DNA of 64,000 nt, from contig CAZAEQ010000001.1 in NCBI GenBank assembly GCA_964484185.1, positions 124,001 through 188,000 of the forward strand, given 5' to 3'. Below the pieces are notes generated by a model. The model saw only the letters and a list, made by a program, of their open reading frames with translations. It had not been told where the DNA came from and searched no databases. The position numbers and the translations under genes are program-made. How positions within the stretch are numbered: the first letter of the stretch is position 1; each line of letters opens with the position of its first letter. Shown one piece after another: positions 34,788-44,500 of the stretch. The DNA is from F1-120-MAGs238 sp964484185. GTDB taxonomy: Bacteria > Planctomycetota > Phycisphaerae > Phycisphaerales > UBA1924.

Positions 34788-35559
34788 GGAGCTTGTCAGT
34801 GATGCACCAGCGAAATGCGCGCCCTGCTGTGCTATTGAAGTGCCGAAATTTCGCCAGCGCTCCATCGTTTGAGATTTGCCCTGATTCGTAGACGTCGATG
34901 TCGATGACATAGCCGTTTTCTCCTGGCTTAGCATTTTCCGTGAATGCCAGCCCGTGTTGCAAAAGTACCCCGACGTTGTCAAGATCTTTGATTCGCAGTT
35001 GCCGCCCAGCCTCTTCAGTCCGTCCTTCTAGCTCCGAATTCCCTAGCTCTCCTAGCACCTGTGGCGCAACCAAATCACGCCAATGCGTGCCCGAAAGCCC
35101 TAGCAGCTCTCTCGCGATTACATCTACATACCGCAGACCGAGTCTGCTGAAATAGGCGGGTCGATAGATCTCAACTAGCGCACTCATCAGCGAGCCAAGC
35201 CGCGTCTCGAACTCTTCCCAACGATTGTAATTTGTGGTTTGAAGGGAGAGAAAGTCTTGATTAATTACTACCTTCCAACTCTCATCATCTGACTCGAAAC
35301 TGAACTCATTTGGTAGTTTAGTTGGCCCCCCCTGCACCTGTTGCAAAATCGCGAAGGTTGGCAGTAGAGCTCTTTGCGTCGCGGAGAACTTAGGGTAATC
35401 GTGTCTAACTCTCTCCTGAAATGCGGCGGGACTTTCCGAATCGATTCTGAGAATAGTTGGAAAGCGAGCTTGTGCGATCACTTGAAGCAGAGGTGATTTT
35501 TCATACACCACGCGGGGCCGTTCTGGAAATAGACTGGGCATTAAGTTTTCGTCCGTCAT
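34756..35559 (-). CDS. TIGR04255-family protein
   Basis: A 267-residue soluble protein. The pattern EKSPLLQVIAQARFP near residue 20, TTNYNRWEEFETRL in the middle and SRLGLRYVDVI after it match the sporadically distributed TIGR04255 family. Its function is unknown; members are typically found in accessory regions. There is no clear ribosome site before the ATG at 35559. It is the second gene of a four-gene run on the reverse strand. Confidence 0.75.
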   Translation of the reverse strand: MTDENLMPSLFPERPRVVYEKSPLLQVIAQARFPTILRIDSESPAAFQERVRHDYPKFSATQRALLPTFAILQQVQGGPTKLPNEFSFESDDESWKVVINQDFLSLQTTNYNRWEEFETRLGSLMSALVEIYRPAYFSRLGLRYVDVIARELLGLSGTHWRDLVAPQVLGELGNSELEGRTEEAGRQLRIKDLDNVGVLLQHGLAFTENAKPGENGYVIDIDVYESGQISNDGALAKFRHFNSTAGRAFRWCITDKLHDALVPRSIV

Positions 35560-35686
35560 TAACAAGCTAGTAAATCACGCAATCAGCGTGCCGGGGTTTG
35601 TCGGGAGGAATCAGCAAATAATCATATGCCGCTGTGACGTATGCCGTGTTGGCTGCCAGAATGGCAGTAGCTTGGTGGGTGGGCAG

Positions 35687-36958
35687 TTAACTGCCCCCAC
35701 CTTCGGTCGGTCGGGGGACGCGACGGTTGCCGCTGTCAAACGCTTCTTTTACGTTACTCCAGGAATCGCGAGGCTTTACCCCAGATGTTCGAACCAAAGT
35801 TGCGTCAAGCGCTCGCTTAATTGTCGAAATCGGGATTACTAGGCTCGAAGGTCCGCAAACGCTCGCGGCTAGCGGCCGGCCCTCCGGTCGAGATTCGCCA
35901 CTACCGCTCACTGGCGCATTGAACGGAAGGGAATGCGAGACGATACCCGCCAGCTCGCCAGTGGTATCGAGAAATACGGGCGAGCCTGAACTTCCGGGAA
36001 TCACCGGGAGGTCGCACACGAGCTGTTCGATTGTTCCGCCTATTTCAGACCGGAGCGCGCTTATGAACCCCGAATGCACAAAGGGCATTCTTTGTTTGAT
36101 CTCGTCTCCTTCGATTATGTGGGTATCGCCGCTCGGATAGCCGGACGCCAAGAGTCCTTGGCCCGGGACCAGTGAAGATGGCGACTCAAGGAAGTTGGCA
36201 CAAGGCATACCTTCGAATCCAAGATGTATGAATCCGAGATCGCTTACATCGTCGGGGCGCAACTTCCCGTCGCGTGTCATCCCAGCTACGACATTAAAGC
36301 CGTGCACATCTGTGAGGAGCGGGCGAACTAGGTCGTCGCTGCCTTTAACCCAGAGAAGTACGCCGATTTCGTTTGGCGCTTCGGCAGGCGTCTTCTTGCC
36401 GACAATCCCCTCGATAACATGCCTATTGGTTGCAATGGCGCCTCCTTCGGTAACAATCACGCCACTTCCGACAATGGGAAAGCGGGGCTTTCGCAGGTCC
36501 ACAATGGCGACAGAGGCTCCTTTTGCATAGGCTGCTGCTACAGCTCTATCCAATGGTGGTTCCGCCAAGCCCTCGATTTGGCTCCGCAATGTGTCAAGGC
36601 GAGCCGCGTCAGGTCCGCCTGAACCCATAAATATAAACGAGTTCAGCGAATAGTCCCAATTAGTGTTGTTAGTCCGCTCTACTACAGATGTCCGACGGAT
36701 GTACGTTGCGCTGACAACAAGCGTCATTAATTGGGGGCGCTGTTGGGCCTCCATGGCGAAATAGGCATCCCCGTATAAATGCCAGCGTTGCCCGCTATTT
36801 TTACCAATCTCGCACTTCACCAATCTCGCAGTTACAAAATCGATCGGAATGGACTCCCCGGCTCCCATGCAGAACTCGACTCGGATCATCGAGGAGAGAC
36901 GTGGAGGCCGGCCGGCGACTAGCCAAGGGTCGATGTCGTGTGGTGGGCGCCGAATCAT
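35687..36958 (-). CDS. Trypsin-like serine protease of the accessory island
   Basis: A 423-residue protein. The C-terminal half is a chymotrypsin-fold protease with the full triad: His180 in ATNRHVIEG, Asp240 in VSDLGFI and Ser326 in PGSSGSPVF. The N-terminal 130 residues are an unrecognised domain with beta-strand character. There is no signal peptide, which is unusual for trypsin-like proteases and suggests an intracellular target. AGGA lies eight bases before the ATG at 36958; a TTG at 36985 is an alternative. It opens a run of four same-strand genes. Intracellular trypsin-like proteases occur in some bacterial defence and signalling systems, so a triggered protease is one possibility. Confidence 0.8.
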   Translation of the reverse strand: MIRRPPHDIDPWLVAGRPPRLSSMIRVEFCMGAGESIPIDFVTARLVKCEIGKNSGQRWHLYGDAYFAMEAQQRPQLMTLVVSATYIRRTSVVERTNNTNWDYSLNSFIFMGSGGPDAARLDTLRSQIEGLAEPPLDRAVAAAYAKGASVAIVDLRKPRFPIVGSGVIVTEGGAIATNRHVIEGIVGKKTPAEAPNEIGVLLWVKGSDDLVRPLLTDVHGFNVVAGMTRDGKLRPDDVSDLGFIHLGFEGMPCANFLESPSSLVPGQGLLASGYPSGDTHIIEGDEIKQRMPFVHSGFISALRSEIGGTIEQLVCDLPVIPGSSGSPVFLDTTGELAGIVSHSLPFNAPVSGSGESRPEGRPLAASVCGPSSLVIPISTIKRALDATLVRTSGVKPRDSWSNVKEAFDSGNRRVPRPTEGGGS

Positions 36959-37071
36959 GAATTTGTTCCTGGGTCCCGTCGACAATACCCGCCAATGGAT
37001 GGAGCAGTGAAGGGTAAAGAGACCAACTTCCTGACGGTCGGGCTCATTGGTCTTGGGTGCTGAGCCCGGCT

Positions 37072-37227
37072 TTAAGGATAGACCTTGGACGCGCTTGTCA
37101 CGATTCCATTCTTGACTGTGAAGTTGATAAAGTAGAAGTCAATCAACAGCTTTTCATAAATCTGATATTCATTGTTCAAGAGGCCAACGGGCGCGGCATG
37201 GCGGGTCAGGCTGACGCTTGACTTCAT
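37072..37227 (-). CDS. Small open reading frame or gene remnant
   Basis: A 51-codon frame ending KLLIDFYFINFTVKNG followed by IVTSASKVYP. The frame stays open about 20 codons upstream of the ATG at 37227 with plausible residues. It may be the C-terminal remnant of a lost gene. No ribosome site is visible. Confidence 0.25.
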   Translation of the reverse strand: MKSSVSLTRHAAPVGLLNNEYQIYEKLLIDFYFINFTVKNGIVTSASKVYP

Positions 37228-37280
37228 GGCGATGCGGAGAGGCTTACGGATCGTAGATCTGGCGTTTACCCCACCCCCTG

Positions 37281-37391
37281 CCCCTCCCCGCAGCGGGGAG
37301 GGGAGTTTTAGTACATTGCTTTCCGGGGGTGGCCCGCCATAGGCGGGTAAACTGGTTCGCGAAGCGCGAACTTACCTCCGCCTGAGGCGGA
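37281..37391. repeat. Cluster of four short perfect hairpins
   Basis: Four palindromes follow one another: CCCCTCCCCGC/GCGGGGAGGGG (37281-37303), CCCGCCATAGGCGGG (37333-37347), GTTCGCGAAGCGCGAAC (37355-37371) and TCCGCCTGAGGCGGA (37377-37391). The block lies between the protease island and trpD and has the look of a dispersed intergenic repeat. Confidence 0.6.
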
Positions 37392-37522
37392 CAGCGCGGG
37401 GAGTGGTGCAGTTGATAGGATGGGGGGAGAAGGTGTTCGTCTTGAGTGTTCTTCGATGCACTTCAAGGCAACCCACTCATTCACATTCGGGGCTCGTTTC
37501 GGCGACTCAGCGTTCTTTCTGG

Positions 37523-38551
37523 TTACTTGAGATGCGAGAGTCTTGCGAGTGATGCCAGAGTTGCCTTTGCCTTGCCGCTATCGATCGCTTCCTGAGCAAC
37601 TGGAATCGCCTGCTCGATTGAGAGGCCGTTTTCTCCGAGGGAAATTGAGGCGGCGGATGAGAGGATGACGATGTCTCTTGCTGGACCCTTTTCGCCGTTG
37701 ATGACATTCATGAGCATTGACGCTGCATCTTCGAGCGTTGTTGGTGCTATTGAGGCGACCGATGCTTTGGGGAATCCAAGTTTGGCGGCGTCGAATACCT
37801 CGGTCTGGACCTGACCGACGTGACCGGCATGGACGCGGGCGACTTTGGTTGTGCCGCAGGTTGAGAGTTCATCCAGGCCGGGTTCGCCGTGTACGACCAT
37901 TGCGTGCTGGCTTCCCAGTTGTGCGAGGGTTTGCGCCATGATGTCTACGAATTCTGGGCGATAGGTGCCGATGAGTTGTCGGGCTGAGCCTGCGGGGTTG
38001 GTGAGGGGGCCGAGCAAGTTGAAGATTGTCGGAAACCCTAAGGCCTTGCGTGGGCCAGATGCGAATTTGGCGGCGGGGTGATGGTGGATTGCGAAACAGA
38101 AACAGACGCCGGCTTCTTCCAGGCATCGAGCTTGTACTTGGGGCGAGGCGTCGATGTTTACTCCCAGTTGGGCAAGCACTTCGGCGGAGCCGCGGCCGGT
38201 GCGGCTGCGATTTCCGTGTTTGGCGACGTGGAGTAAGCCGGTGGAAGCGACGACGATTGCGGCGGCGGTGGAGATGTTGAAGGTTTTTTGGGCGCCGCCT
38301 GTGCCGCAGGTGTCGAGGATTTTTGATGCGGGGATTGAGGTGGGGACTTTGGTGACGTTGGCACGCATGACCCGGGCTGCGCCCGTGAGTTCGCCGACTG
38401 TCGGCGGGCGGAGTTGCAGGAGGGTGAGCAGAGCCATGATCTGGGCATCCTCAAGCTGGCCAGCAAGTAGCTGCGTGAAGACTGCTTCAGAGTCGGTTTC
38501 TGAAAGCGGTGTTCCTGCAGTGAGCTGTGCCAGGGCTTGGCGGATTTCCAT
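37523..38551 (-). CDS. trpD: Anthranilate phosphoribosyltransferase TrpD
   Basis: A 342-residue enzyme that joins anthranilate to PRPP in tryptophan synthesis. Visible motifs are DTCGTGGAQKTFNIST (PRPP-binding loop; the usual GTGGD reads GTGGA), VAKHGNRS, GRGSAEVLAQLG, HHPAAKFASGPRKALGF and FNLLGPLTNPA. The ATG at 38551 has AAGG upstream; further in-frame sequence runs into a dispersed repeat. No other trp genes are near. Confidence 0.95.
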   Translation of the reverse strand: MEIRQALAQLTAGTPLSETDSEAVFTQLLAGQLEDAQIMALLTLLQLRPPTVGELTGAARVMRANVTKVPTSIPASKILDTCGTGGAQKTFNISTAAAIVVASTGLLHVAKHGNRSRTGRGSAEVLAQLGVNIDASPQVQARCLEEAGVCFCFAIHHHPAAKFASGPRKALGFPTIFNLLGPLTNPAGSARQLIGTYRPEFVDIMAQTLAQLGSQHAMVVHGEPGLDELSTCGTTKVARVHAGHVGQVQTEVFDAAKLGFPKASVASIAPTTLEDAASMLMNVINGEKGPARDIVILSSAASISLGENGLSIEQAIPVAQEAIDSGKAKATLASLARLSHLK

Positions 38552-38610
38552 AGGGCGAACCTTAGGCACAGGGCGATAGATGCTGGTTGAGGTGTGGTTG
38601 TCGCGAAGAC

Positions 38611-38703
38611 TCGTGCACCCCGCTGGGGTGCGATGGAATTGGGGGAAGTTTTCCGGGGGTGCCAAGCCACCCCCGGAAACTATCGCTCATCCCGCCGGTA
38701 TGA
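38611..38703 (-). repeat. Dispersed three-hairpin repeat, copy D
   Basis: Read on the reverse strand it has a CATACCGGCGGGATG palindrome, GCGATAGTTTCC, the hairpin GGGGGTGGC/GCCACCCCC-like centre and GCACCCCAGCGGGGTGC, matching copy A part by part. It lies just upstream of trpD. Confidence 0.7.
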
Positions 38704-38774
38704 AGAATTGAGCAAGTCGCGGTGCTGAACGACCTTGCTTGAAAGTACCAAAGTGAAATTTGCAGGAACCAGTT

Positions 38775-38884
38775 GCACCGCCTTCGGGGTGCAAAGGCAT
38801 TGGATGGCTACCGGGGGTGGCGGCGGCCCATCAAAGCATGGGCGGCCTTCACCCCCGGCTAAATGATGTCAAGCCCTTCGGGCT
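38775..38884. repeat. Second repeat type with same three-hairpin design
   Basis: GCACCGCCTTCGGGGTGC, a central CCGGGGGTG...CACCCCCGG hairpin with an inner GGCGGCCCAT/ATGGGCGGCC stem, and AGCCCTTCGGGCT. The order of elements resembles copies A-D, but loops and links differ. Confidence 0.55.
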
Positions 38885-39082
38885 GTTGAGGAATGCAATG
38901 CGAGGCAGCGGAATTGTCTAGATGTTGGAGCGAAGGCCGCAGCCATCGTCGTTGCGAGCAGGCAATAGGTATCAGGCATGAGGGAAAACCAAAGCAGAAG
39001 CGGCAGGAGTCGCTGCTGCTTTTGTCACGGCTTCGTAAACTTCGAGCCAACATTTGGGCCGCCGCACTCGTACAGTTGTGTG

Positions 39083-41566
39083 ATGACTTCAGCAGCACCG
39101 AAATGCCTCGCAGTTGCCCGAGCCGTGCGGCGGCGGGCGATGGCTGCGGATTTCCTTCGCTTGATGCCGCGATATGTTGCGGGGGCGGGGTTGGCAGCAG
39201 GTGCGGCGGTGGCAGCGGGCCGATATTTTCAGATCGAGGTCTCGTGGCAAGTGATTGCGATTGCCGCCTCCGGAATGGCGATTTCTGGTGCGGCCGTTCA
39301 CGCGGCGGCGAAGCGGTGGACGTTGCGGCGAGCTGCTGAAAGAGCTGATACGACTTTGGGATTGCACGATCAGATTGGAAACGCGATTGAACTCGCGAGC
39401 CGGGGTGCGTCAGGTTTTGGCGAACTGGCAATTGCTTCTGGCGAGAAGGTTGCTGGGGCAGTTGATGTCTCGCGCACGGTGAACCTGCGCTGGTGGTCAA
39501 AGTGGTGGATCGGTTCTATCGCGGCGGCCTCTCTCGCAGTTGCCGCGTGGTTCTATTCGCCAATGCCGGCAGCTCCGCCGGTCGTCACAGCGCAGGATGC
39601 GAAGAAGGCTTTGGAAGATGCTCGCAAGGTAGCCGAAGCACAGCCGCAGACTCCAGACCAGCCAATTGAATCACCCAAGCCTGAATTGCAGGAGTTGGCA
39701 CAGATCGAGAAAGAGCTTGCTCAGGGAGCGGTGTCACCGACCGATGCGGCATCGCGTGCGGCCAATGTGCTTGAACGCGTTGCTGATGAGCGTGCAAAGT
39801 CGGCAGAGGCGGGCAAGACGCAATCTGACAATACTCGCGAGTCGCTTGCGCAGGCGGCGAAGCCCGCAACAGACAAATCGCCCGCAGATTCAAGTGCACT
39901 TCGCAAGGCATTGCAGGCTGGAGACCTGGATGCCGCGGCGGCAGAAGCTCAGAAACTTGCGGAGAACGCGGAGAGTTTGACGCCCGATGAACGATCGCTG
40001 CTTGAGAGCGATCTGCGGGATCTTGCGCAGGCGCTTGATCAGCAGGCACGCGAAAGTGCTGCCGAAGCGGACAAGTTGCAGCAGGAAGCGCGGGAGGCTC
40101 GGGAGAATTCAGGCGAGCAAGCCAAGCCGGATGCCGCTTCTGAAGACAACGCAGCTCAGAAGGAATCGAACGCAGCCGAGAACCCGCCGCAGCAAGATCC
40201 GAAGAAAGCAATCAGCGATGCGGCTCGGCAGGCGGCAGAAGAACTCAAGAAATCTCAACCAGAGAGCGGACCGAAAGAAAAAGCTCCAGCGGATTCGAAT
40301 CAGGACAAGCGCGATCCAAAGTCGCAGCCACCAAAGAGTGGTGAGCAGAAGGATGAGTCGAAGTCTTCGGAAGAGAGCCCGAAGGACTCGGGAAAGAGTG
40401 GGGAGCCAAAGCAGGATGATTCGGCGAAGGGTGAGACCAAGCCTGATGACAAGCCTGATGGGCAGTCCGGCGAGAAACCAGAAGATAAAGCTGGCGAAAA
40501 GCCCAGTGATGCGGCGGGTGACAAGCAAGGTTCAAAGCCCGGTGAGAAGCCCGGTGAGAAAGCTGGCGAAAAGACTGGACAGAAGCCAGATCAATCGGGG
40601 AATCCGCCGCCAGATGCAGAGAGCAAGCCTGGAGAAAACAAGGCGCCGGATCAGACAGACAAACCCGGCGAGAAAACTGCGCCGAATCAGAAAGATCAAT
40701 CAGGTAAACCAACTTCAGACCAGAACAATCCCGGGCAACAGCCTCAAGGACAGTCGCCACAGGGGCAGCAGTCAGACCCAAAAAACGGCGAGCAGAAGTC
40801 TACTTCTGAAAAAGCAGATCAAGGAAACTCTGGTAAGCAAACCGCCAGCGAAAAGCCGGGAGAGAATGGAAAACCTCAATCGGGCCGCGAGCAATCTACG
40901 CCGACACCCGGAGGCACGCAGCCGCAAGGCGGCACGCCCGATGCCAGGCAGCAAGGAAAAAAGCCGGGCGAGAAGGATGGCGGCGGAACTGGACTTCAGA
41001 AACTCGCGGACCAATTGAAAGACTTGCAGAAGAAATCGAAGGATGCCGCAAGCAACGAGAAAGCTTCAAAGGAGATGCGCGAGCAGGCCCGCAAGATTCT
41101 TGAAAATATGGACCCTGCCCAGCGGAAGGAACTCCAGAAGCAACTCGCGGGCGCGGGAAAGGGAGAAGGCGAAGGGAATGGACCCGGCGATCAGTCACCA
41201 ATGCCTAAGGACGGAACATCACCACCTCCGGAGTGGTCCGGCGCATCGAAGATCGTCGACTTCCGCACTAAGCCCGGCAACGCCGCGGAACCCGGCAAAG
41301 AACGAGTGATTTCAGATTGGCAGAAAGACATGCCTGATGGTCAGCGGGATGCGAGCGCGGCGGGCTCTGCGATGGAAGAAGATATTCGTCAGGCCAAGGA
41401 ATCTGCGGAGCGCGCGATCGAGCAACAGTCTGTGCCAGCGCAGCATCGTGATCTGGTGCGCCGCGTATTCGAAAAATTCAACCAGCGAGTCGACAAGGCC
41501 AAGAAGTCGGCGCCTTCAGCAACGCCCGCGCCTGATGCCAAGCCTGCGGGCGGCGGAGGTCGCTAG
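39083..41566 (+). CDS. Large membrane protein with Lys/Glu/Gly/Pro low-complexity domain
   Basis: An 827-residue protein. Three hydrophobic segments in the first 160 residues anchor it; residues about 170-345 are Ala/Glu/Lys-rich and probably coiled coil. About residues 350-630 are extreme low complexity with KPGEK, AGEK and GQSGEKP repeats. The C-terminal 190 residues return to helical sequence (LQKLADQLKDLQKKSK, EMREQARKILENMDP). It recalls DUF4175-like proteins found beside vWA genes. The next gene starts 6 bp after the stop, so they form an operon. The start could also be the ATG at 39140. Role unknown; part of an envelope or MoxR-type complex is an inference. Confidence 0.7.
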   Translation: MTSAAPKCLAVARAVRRRAMAADFLRLMPRYVAGAGLAAGAAVAAGRYFQIEVSWQVIAIAASGMAISGAAVHAAAKRWTLRRAAERADTTLGLHDQIGNAIELASRGASGFGELAIASGEKVAGAVDVSRTVNLRWWSKWWIGSIAAASLAVAAWFYSPMPAAPPVVTAQDAKKALEDARKVAEAQPQTPDQPIESPKPELQELAQIEKELAQGAVSPTDAASRAANVLERVADERAKSAEAGKTQSDNTRESLAQAAKPATDKSPADSSALRKALQAGDLDAAAAEAQKLAENAESLTPDERSLLESDLRDLAQALDQQARESAAEADKLQQEAREARENSGEQAKPDAASEDNAAQKESNAAENPPQQDPKKAISDAARQAAEELKKSQPESGPKEKAPADSNQDKRDPKSQPPKSGEQKDESKSSEESPKDSGKSGEPKQDDSAKGETKPDDKPDGQSGEKPEDKAGEKPSDAAGDKQGSKPGEKPGEKAGEKTGQKPDQSGNPPPDAESKPGENKAPDQTDKPGEKTAPNQKDQSGKPTSDQNNPGQQPQGQSPQGQQSDPKNGEQKSTSEKADQGNSGKQTASEKPGENGKPQSGREQSTPTPGGTQPQGGTPDARQQGKKPGEKDGGGTGLQKLADQLKDLQKKSKDAASNEKASKEMREQARKILENMDPAQRKELQKQLAGAGKGEGEGNGPGDQSPMPKDGTSPPPEWSGASKIVDFRTKPGNAAEPGKERVISDWQKDMPDGQRDASAAGSAMEEDIRQAKESAERAIEQQSVPAQHRDLVRRVFEKFNQRVDKAKKSAPSATPAPDAKPAGGGGR

Positions 41567-41572
41567 TCACCT

Positions 41573-44500
41573 ATGGAATTGCGACTCGAACAACCCGCGT
41601 GGCTCTGGCTCTGCATCCTGCTGGTTCCGATGCTGGTGCTCGCACTGCGCTGGTTTACGACAATGTCGAGCGCTCGCGTAGTCTCGGCAATCGGGCTTCG
41701 CATCGCGCTGATCGTGCTGCTCGCGCTCGCACTGGCACAACTGGGCCAAGTGCAACGCACCAATTCTCTTGCAGTCGTCGCGGCGATTGACACTTCTGAC
41801 TCAGTCCGCCGCTTCGCCAGCCGATCGGGTGCATTAAGCCTTGAACAGATTCAATCCTCTATAAACACACTCGATCAGGCCCGCAGCGGCGAGGACCTGC
41901 TGGGCCTGGTGGCGTTTGACGATCACCCTCGCACCATCGCAAGTCCTCGCATTGCGCATGTCGCTGATCGCGCACTTGATGGTGGGACGGGCGCGGGGTC
42001 GAACCTCGAGAAGGCAATCGATCACGCACTCTCAATTCTGCCGCCAGAGAGCGCGGGTCGCATTCTGTTGATCAGCGATGGCAACCAGACTTCGGGCGAT
42101 GCGGTTGAGGCGGCCCGAAGGGCCAAGTCAATTGCCCGCCGCGGAGTGGGCGGAAAACGCGGCGTATCGATCGATGTGTTACCCATCGATTATGACATTC
42201 GCAACGAGGTGTTGATTGAATCGGTCGATGCCCCGCCGCAGGCAGCGCAGAGTTCCTCAATCAACCTTCGCGTCTCGCTTTTCTCGACGATCCCCGTTGT
42301 CGGGCGGATTCAGGTTCTTGATGAAGGCATTCCAGTTGATCTCAATGGTGCACAAGAAGGCGCAGCTCGCGCGGTGAATTTGCAAGCGGGCACGACAGTT
42401 GTTGTTTTGCCCGTGCAGTTAGATGCTCGCCGCGTACACCGCTTTGAAGTAGTGTTTGAGCCTGAAGGCGCAGGCCCCGATGGCGAACCACTTGATACGT
42501 TCGCCGACAACAATCGTGCTTCGGCGTTCACGCTTACTCCTGGCCGCGGCGCAGTGCTCATTGTCGATGGTGTCAGCAACGGCGATATCGCCGGGCCCGG
42601 CGGCGTGCTCGCCACAACACTGAGACAGGCTGGGATCGATGTCACAACCGTCGCGCCTGAAGCAATTCCGACAGACTTGCTCGACCTGCAACGCTTCGAT
42701 CTCATCGTGCTGCAGAACGTCCCCGCTGATGCAGTCGCGAGCAACGTTCAGCAACTCCTGGTTTCACATGTTCAAGATTTCGGCGCTGGGTTGGTCATGA
42801 TCGGCGGGCCCGATTCCTTCGCTTCCGGCGGCTGGAAAGGCTCAGTCATCGAGCCGATTCTGCCGGTGAATCTGGAGATTCCAGACAAGGTGCTGACGCC
42901 CGATGCGGCCATCATGCTGGTGTTGGACAATTCTGGTTCGATGGCGTTTTTTGTCATGGGTTCATCGCGATCAAAGATGGAAATTGCGAATGAGGCCGCC
43001 GCGGCAGCTGTGGGAATGCTCGATAAACGCGACCTGCTGGGCGTGATCGCGTTCAATTCTGATTACGATGTGCTCGTACCTCTTTCGCCGAACAAGGATG
43101 CTGCGCAGACGCAAAAGGTGATTCGCAATATCGGCGCTGATGGCGGCACCAATCTTGGTCCCGCCCTTGAAGCAGCGACGCGGCAACTGCAAGCTGTGAA
43201 CGCGAAGGTCAAGCACATCATCGTGCTTTCAGATGGGCGATCGCAGAATCACGAGTATCTTCCGGGGATCGCGAAGCAAGCGCTCGCACAGGGAATCAAG
43301 GTCTCGACGATCAGCGTCGGCGACGATGCCGATCCGATGACGATGGGAAAAATCGCCGCGGAAGGTGGCGGCCGCCATCATGAGGTGATCAATCCCAACG
43401 TGCTTCCCAAGGTCTTCTTGAGAGCGATCCGCGTGGTTCGCGCGCCGTTCATTAAAGAGCAGCCGTTCCTGCCGGTGATCACCAATCCTGCATCGCCATT
43501 GGTCAGCGGGCTTTCCAATCTGCCGCGATTAGGCGGCCTTGCGATGACGGATCAGCGCAAGGAGCCAACGATTTTCCAGGCGATCATGACGCCAGCCAAC
43601 GAGCCAGTGCTCGCACACTGGAATGTCGGTCTGGGTCAGGTTGTGGCGTTCACAAGCGATGCCCACCGCTGGGCGAAAGACTGGATTGATGCTCCCGTGT
43701 ACCGGGAATTCTGGACCAGACTCTGCCGCACAACTGCGAGAAGTCAGAACCGCGATGCAAGTCAGGCGCGGGTGGAAGTGGTTGATGGCAGGTTGAAAGT
43801 GAACCTGAATGCGGTGAGCGATACCGGGGCGACAGTCGAGGCGTTGACGGTGAACGCGACGATCTACACACCATCCGGACAGACTCGTGAGATTCAGCTG
43901 CCACAAGCTGGTCCTGGTGAATATTCCGGGAGCATCCCGGTTGAAAGTTCGGGCAGCTATGTGGTTGTTGTGCGGCCAGACAAAGCCAGTGCAGGAGCGG
44001 CCGCTCAAATCGCGCCGCTTGTTGCGGGAGTTTCAACCAACGCTGGCGAAGAGTTCCGCAAACTCAAGAGCGATCGTGCGTTGCTTGAGGCAATTGCTCG
44101 CGAGAGCGGCGGCCGCGTGCTTGCACTCGGCGATCTTGCTCCAAAGATGCTCTTCGATCGCGCAGGTGTTGTGCCGCAGGAAACCTGGCTCGCGCTCACG
44201 CGTGCTATTTTGCTCGCATCTCTCATCGCACTCATGCTCGATCTGGCAACTCGCCGCATCGCATGGGATCGTTTCTTCAGTCCCGAATTTGGTGCCGATC
44301 TGGCTCGCACCGCGGCGGATACTCAATCCGCTCGTTCTGCTCAGGCGGCATCCACACTCTCAAAATTACGAGACCGCGAGACTCCGCGCCCGGCCGTGAG
44401 CGAAGTTGCACTCTCGCAGGCCGATGGTCTCAAACTCGCGAAGGAACAGGCCGACAAACGCCGCGCAGCCAGACTCTCGCAATGGAAAGAGAATGCAGGG

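Noticed and set aside
34788..34910. ATG at 34910 with AGGAGA as start of the small island gene
   Set aside because: It would overlap the TIGR04255 gene by 155 bases and add a Ser/Thr-rich stretch that looks like a shadow of that gene; not fully excluded.
38552..38665. Longer N-terminus of TrpD
   Set aside because: It runs through repeat D; the start at 38551 matches family length.
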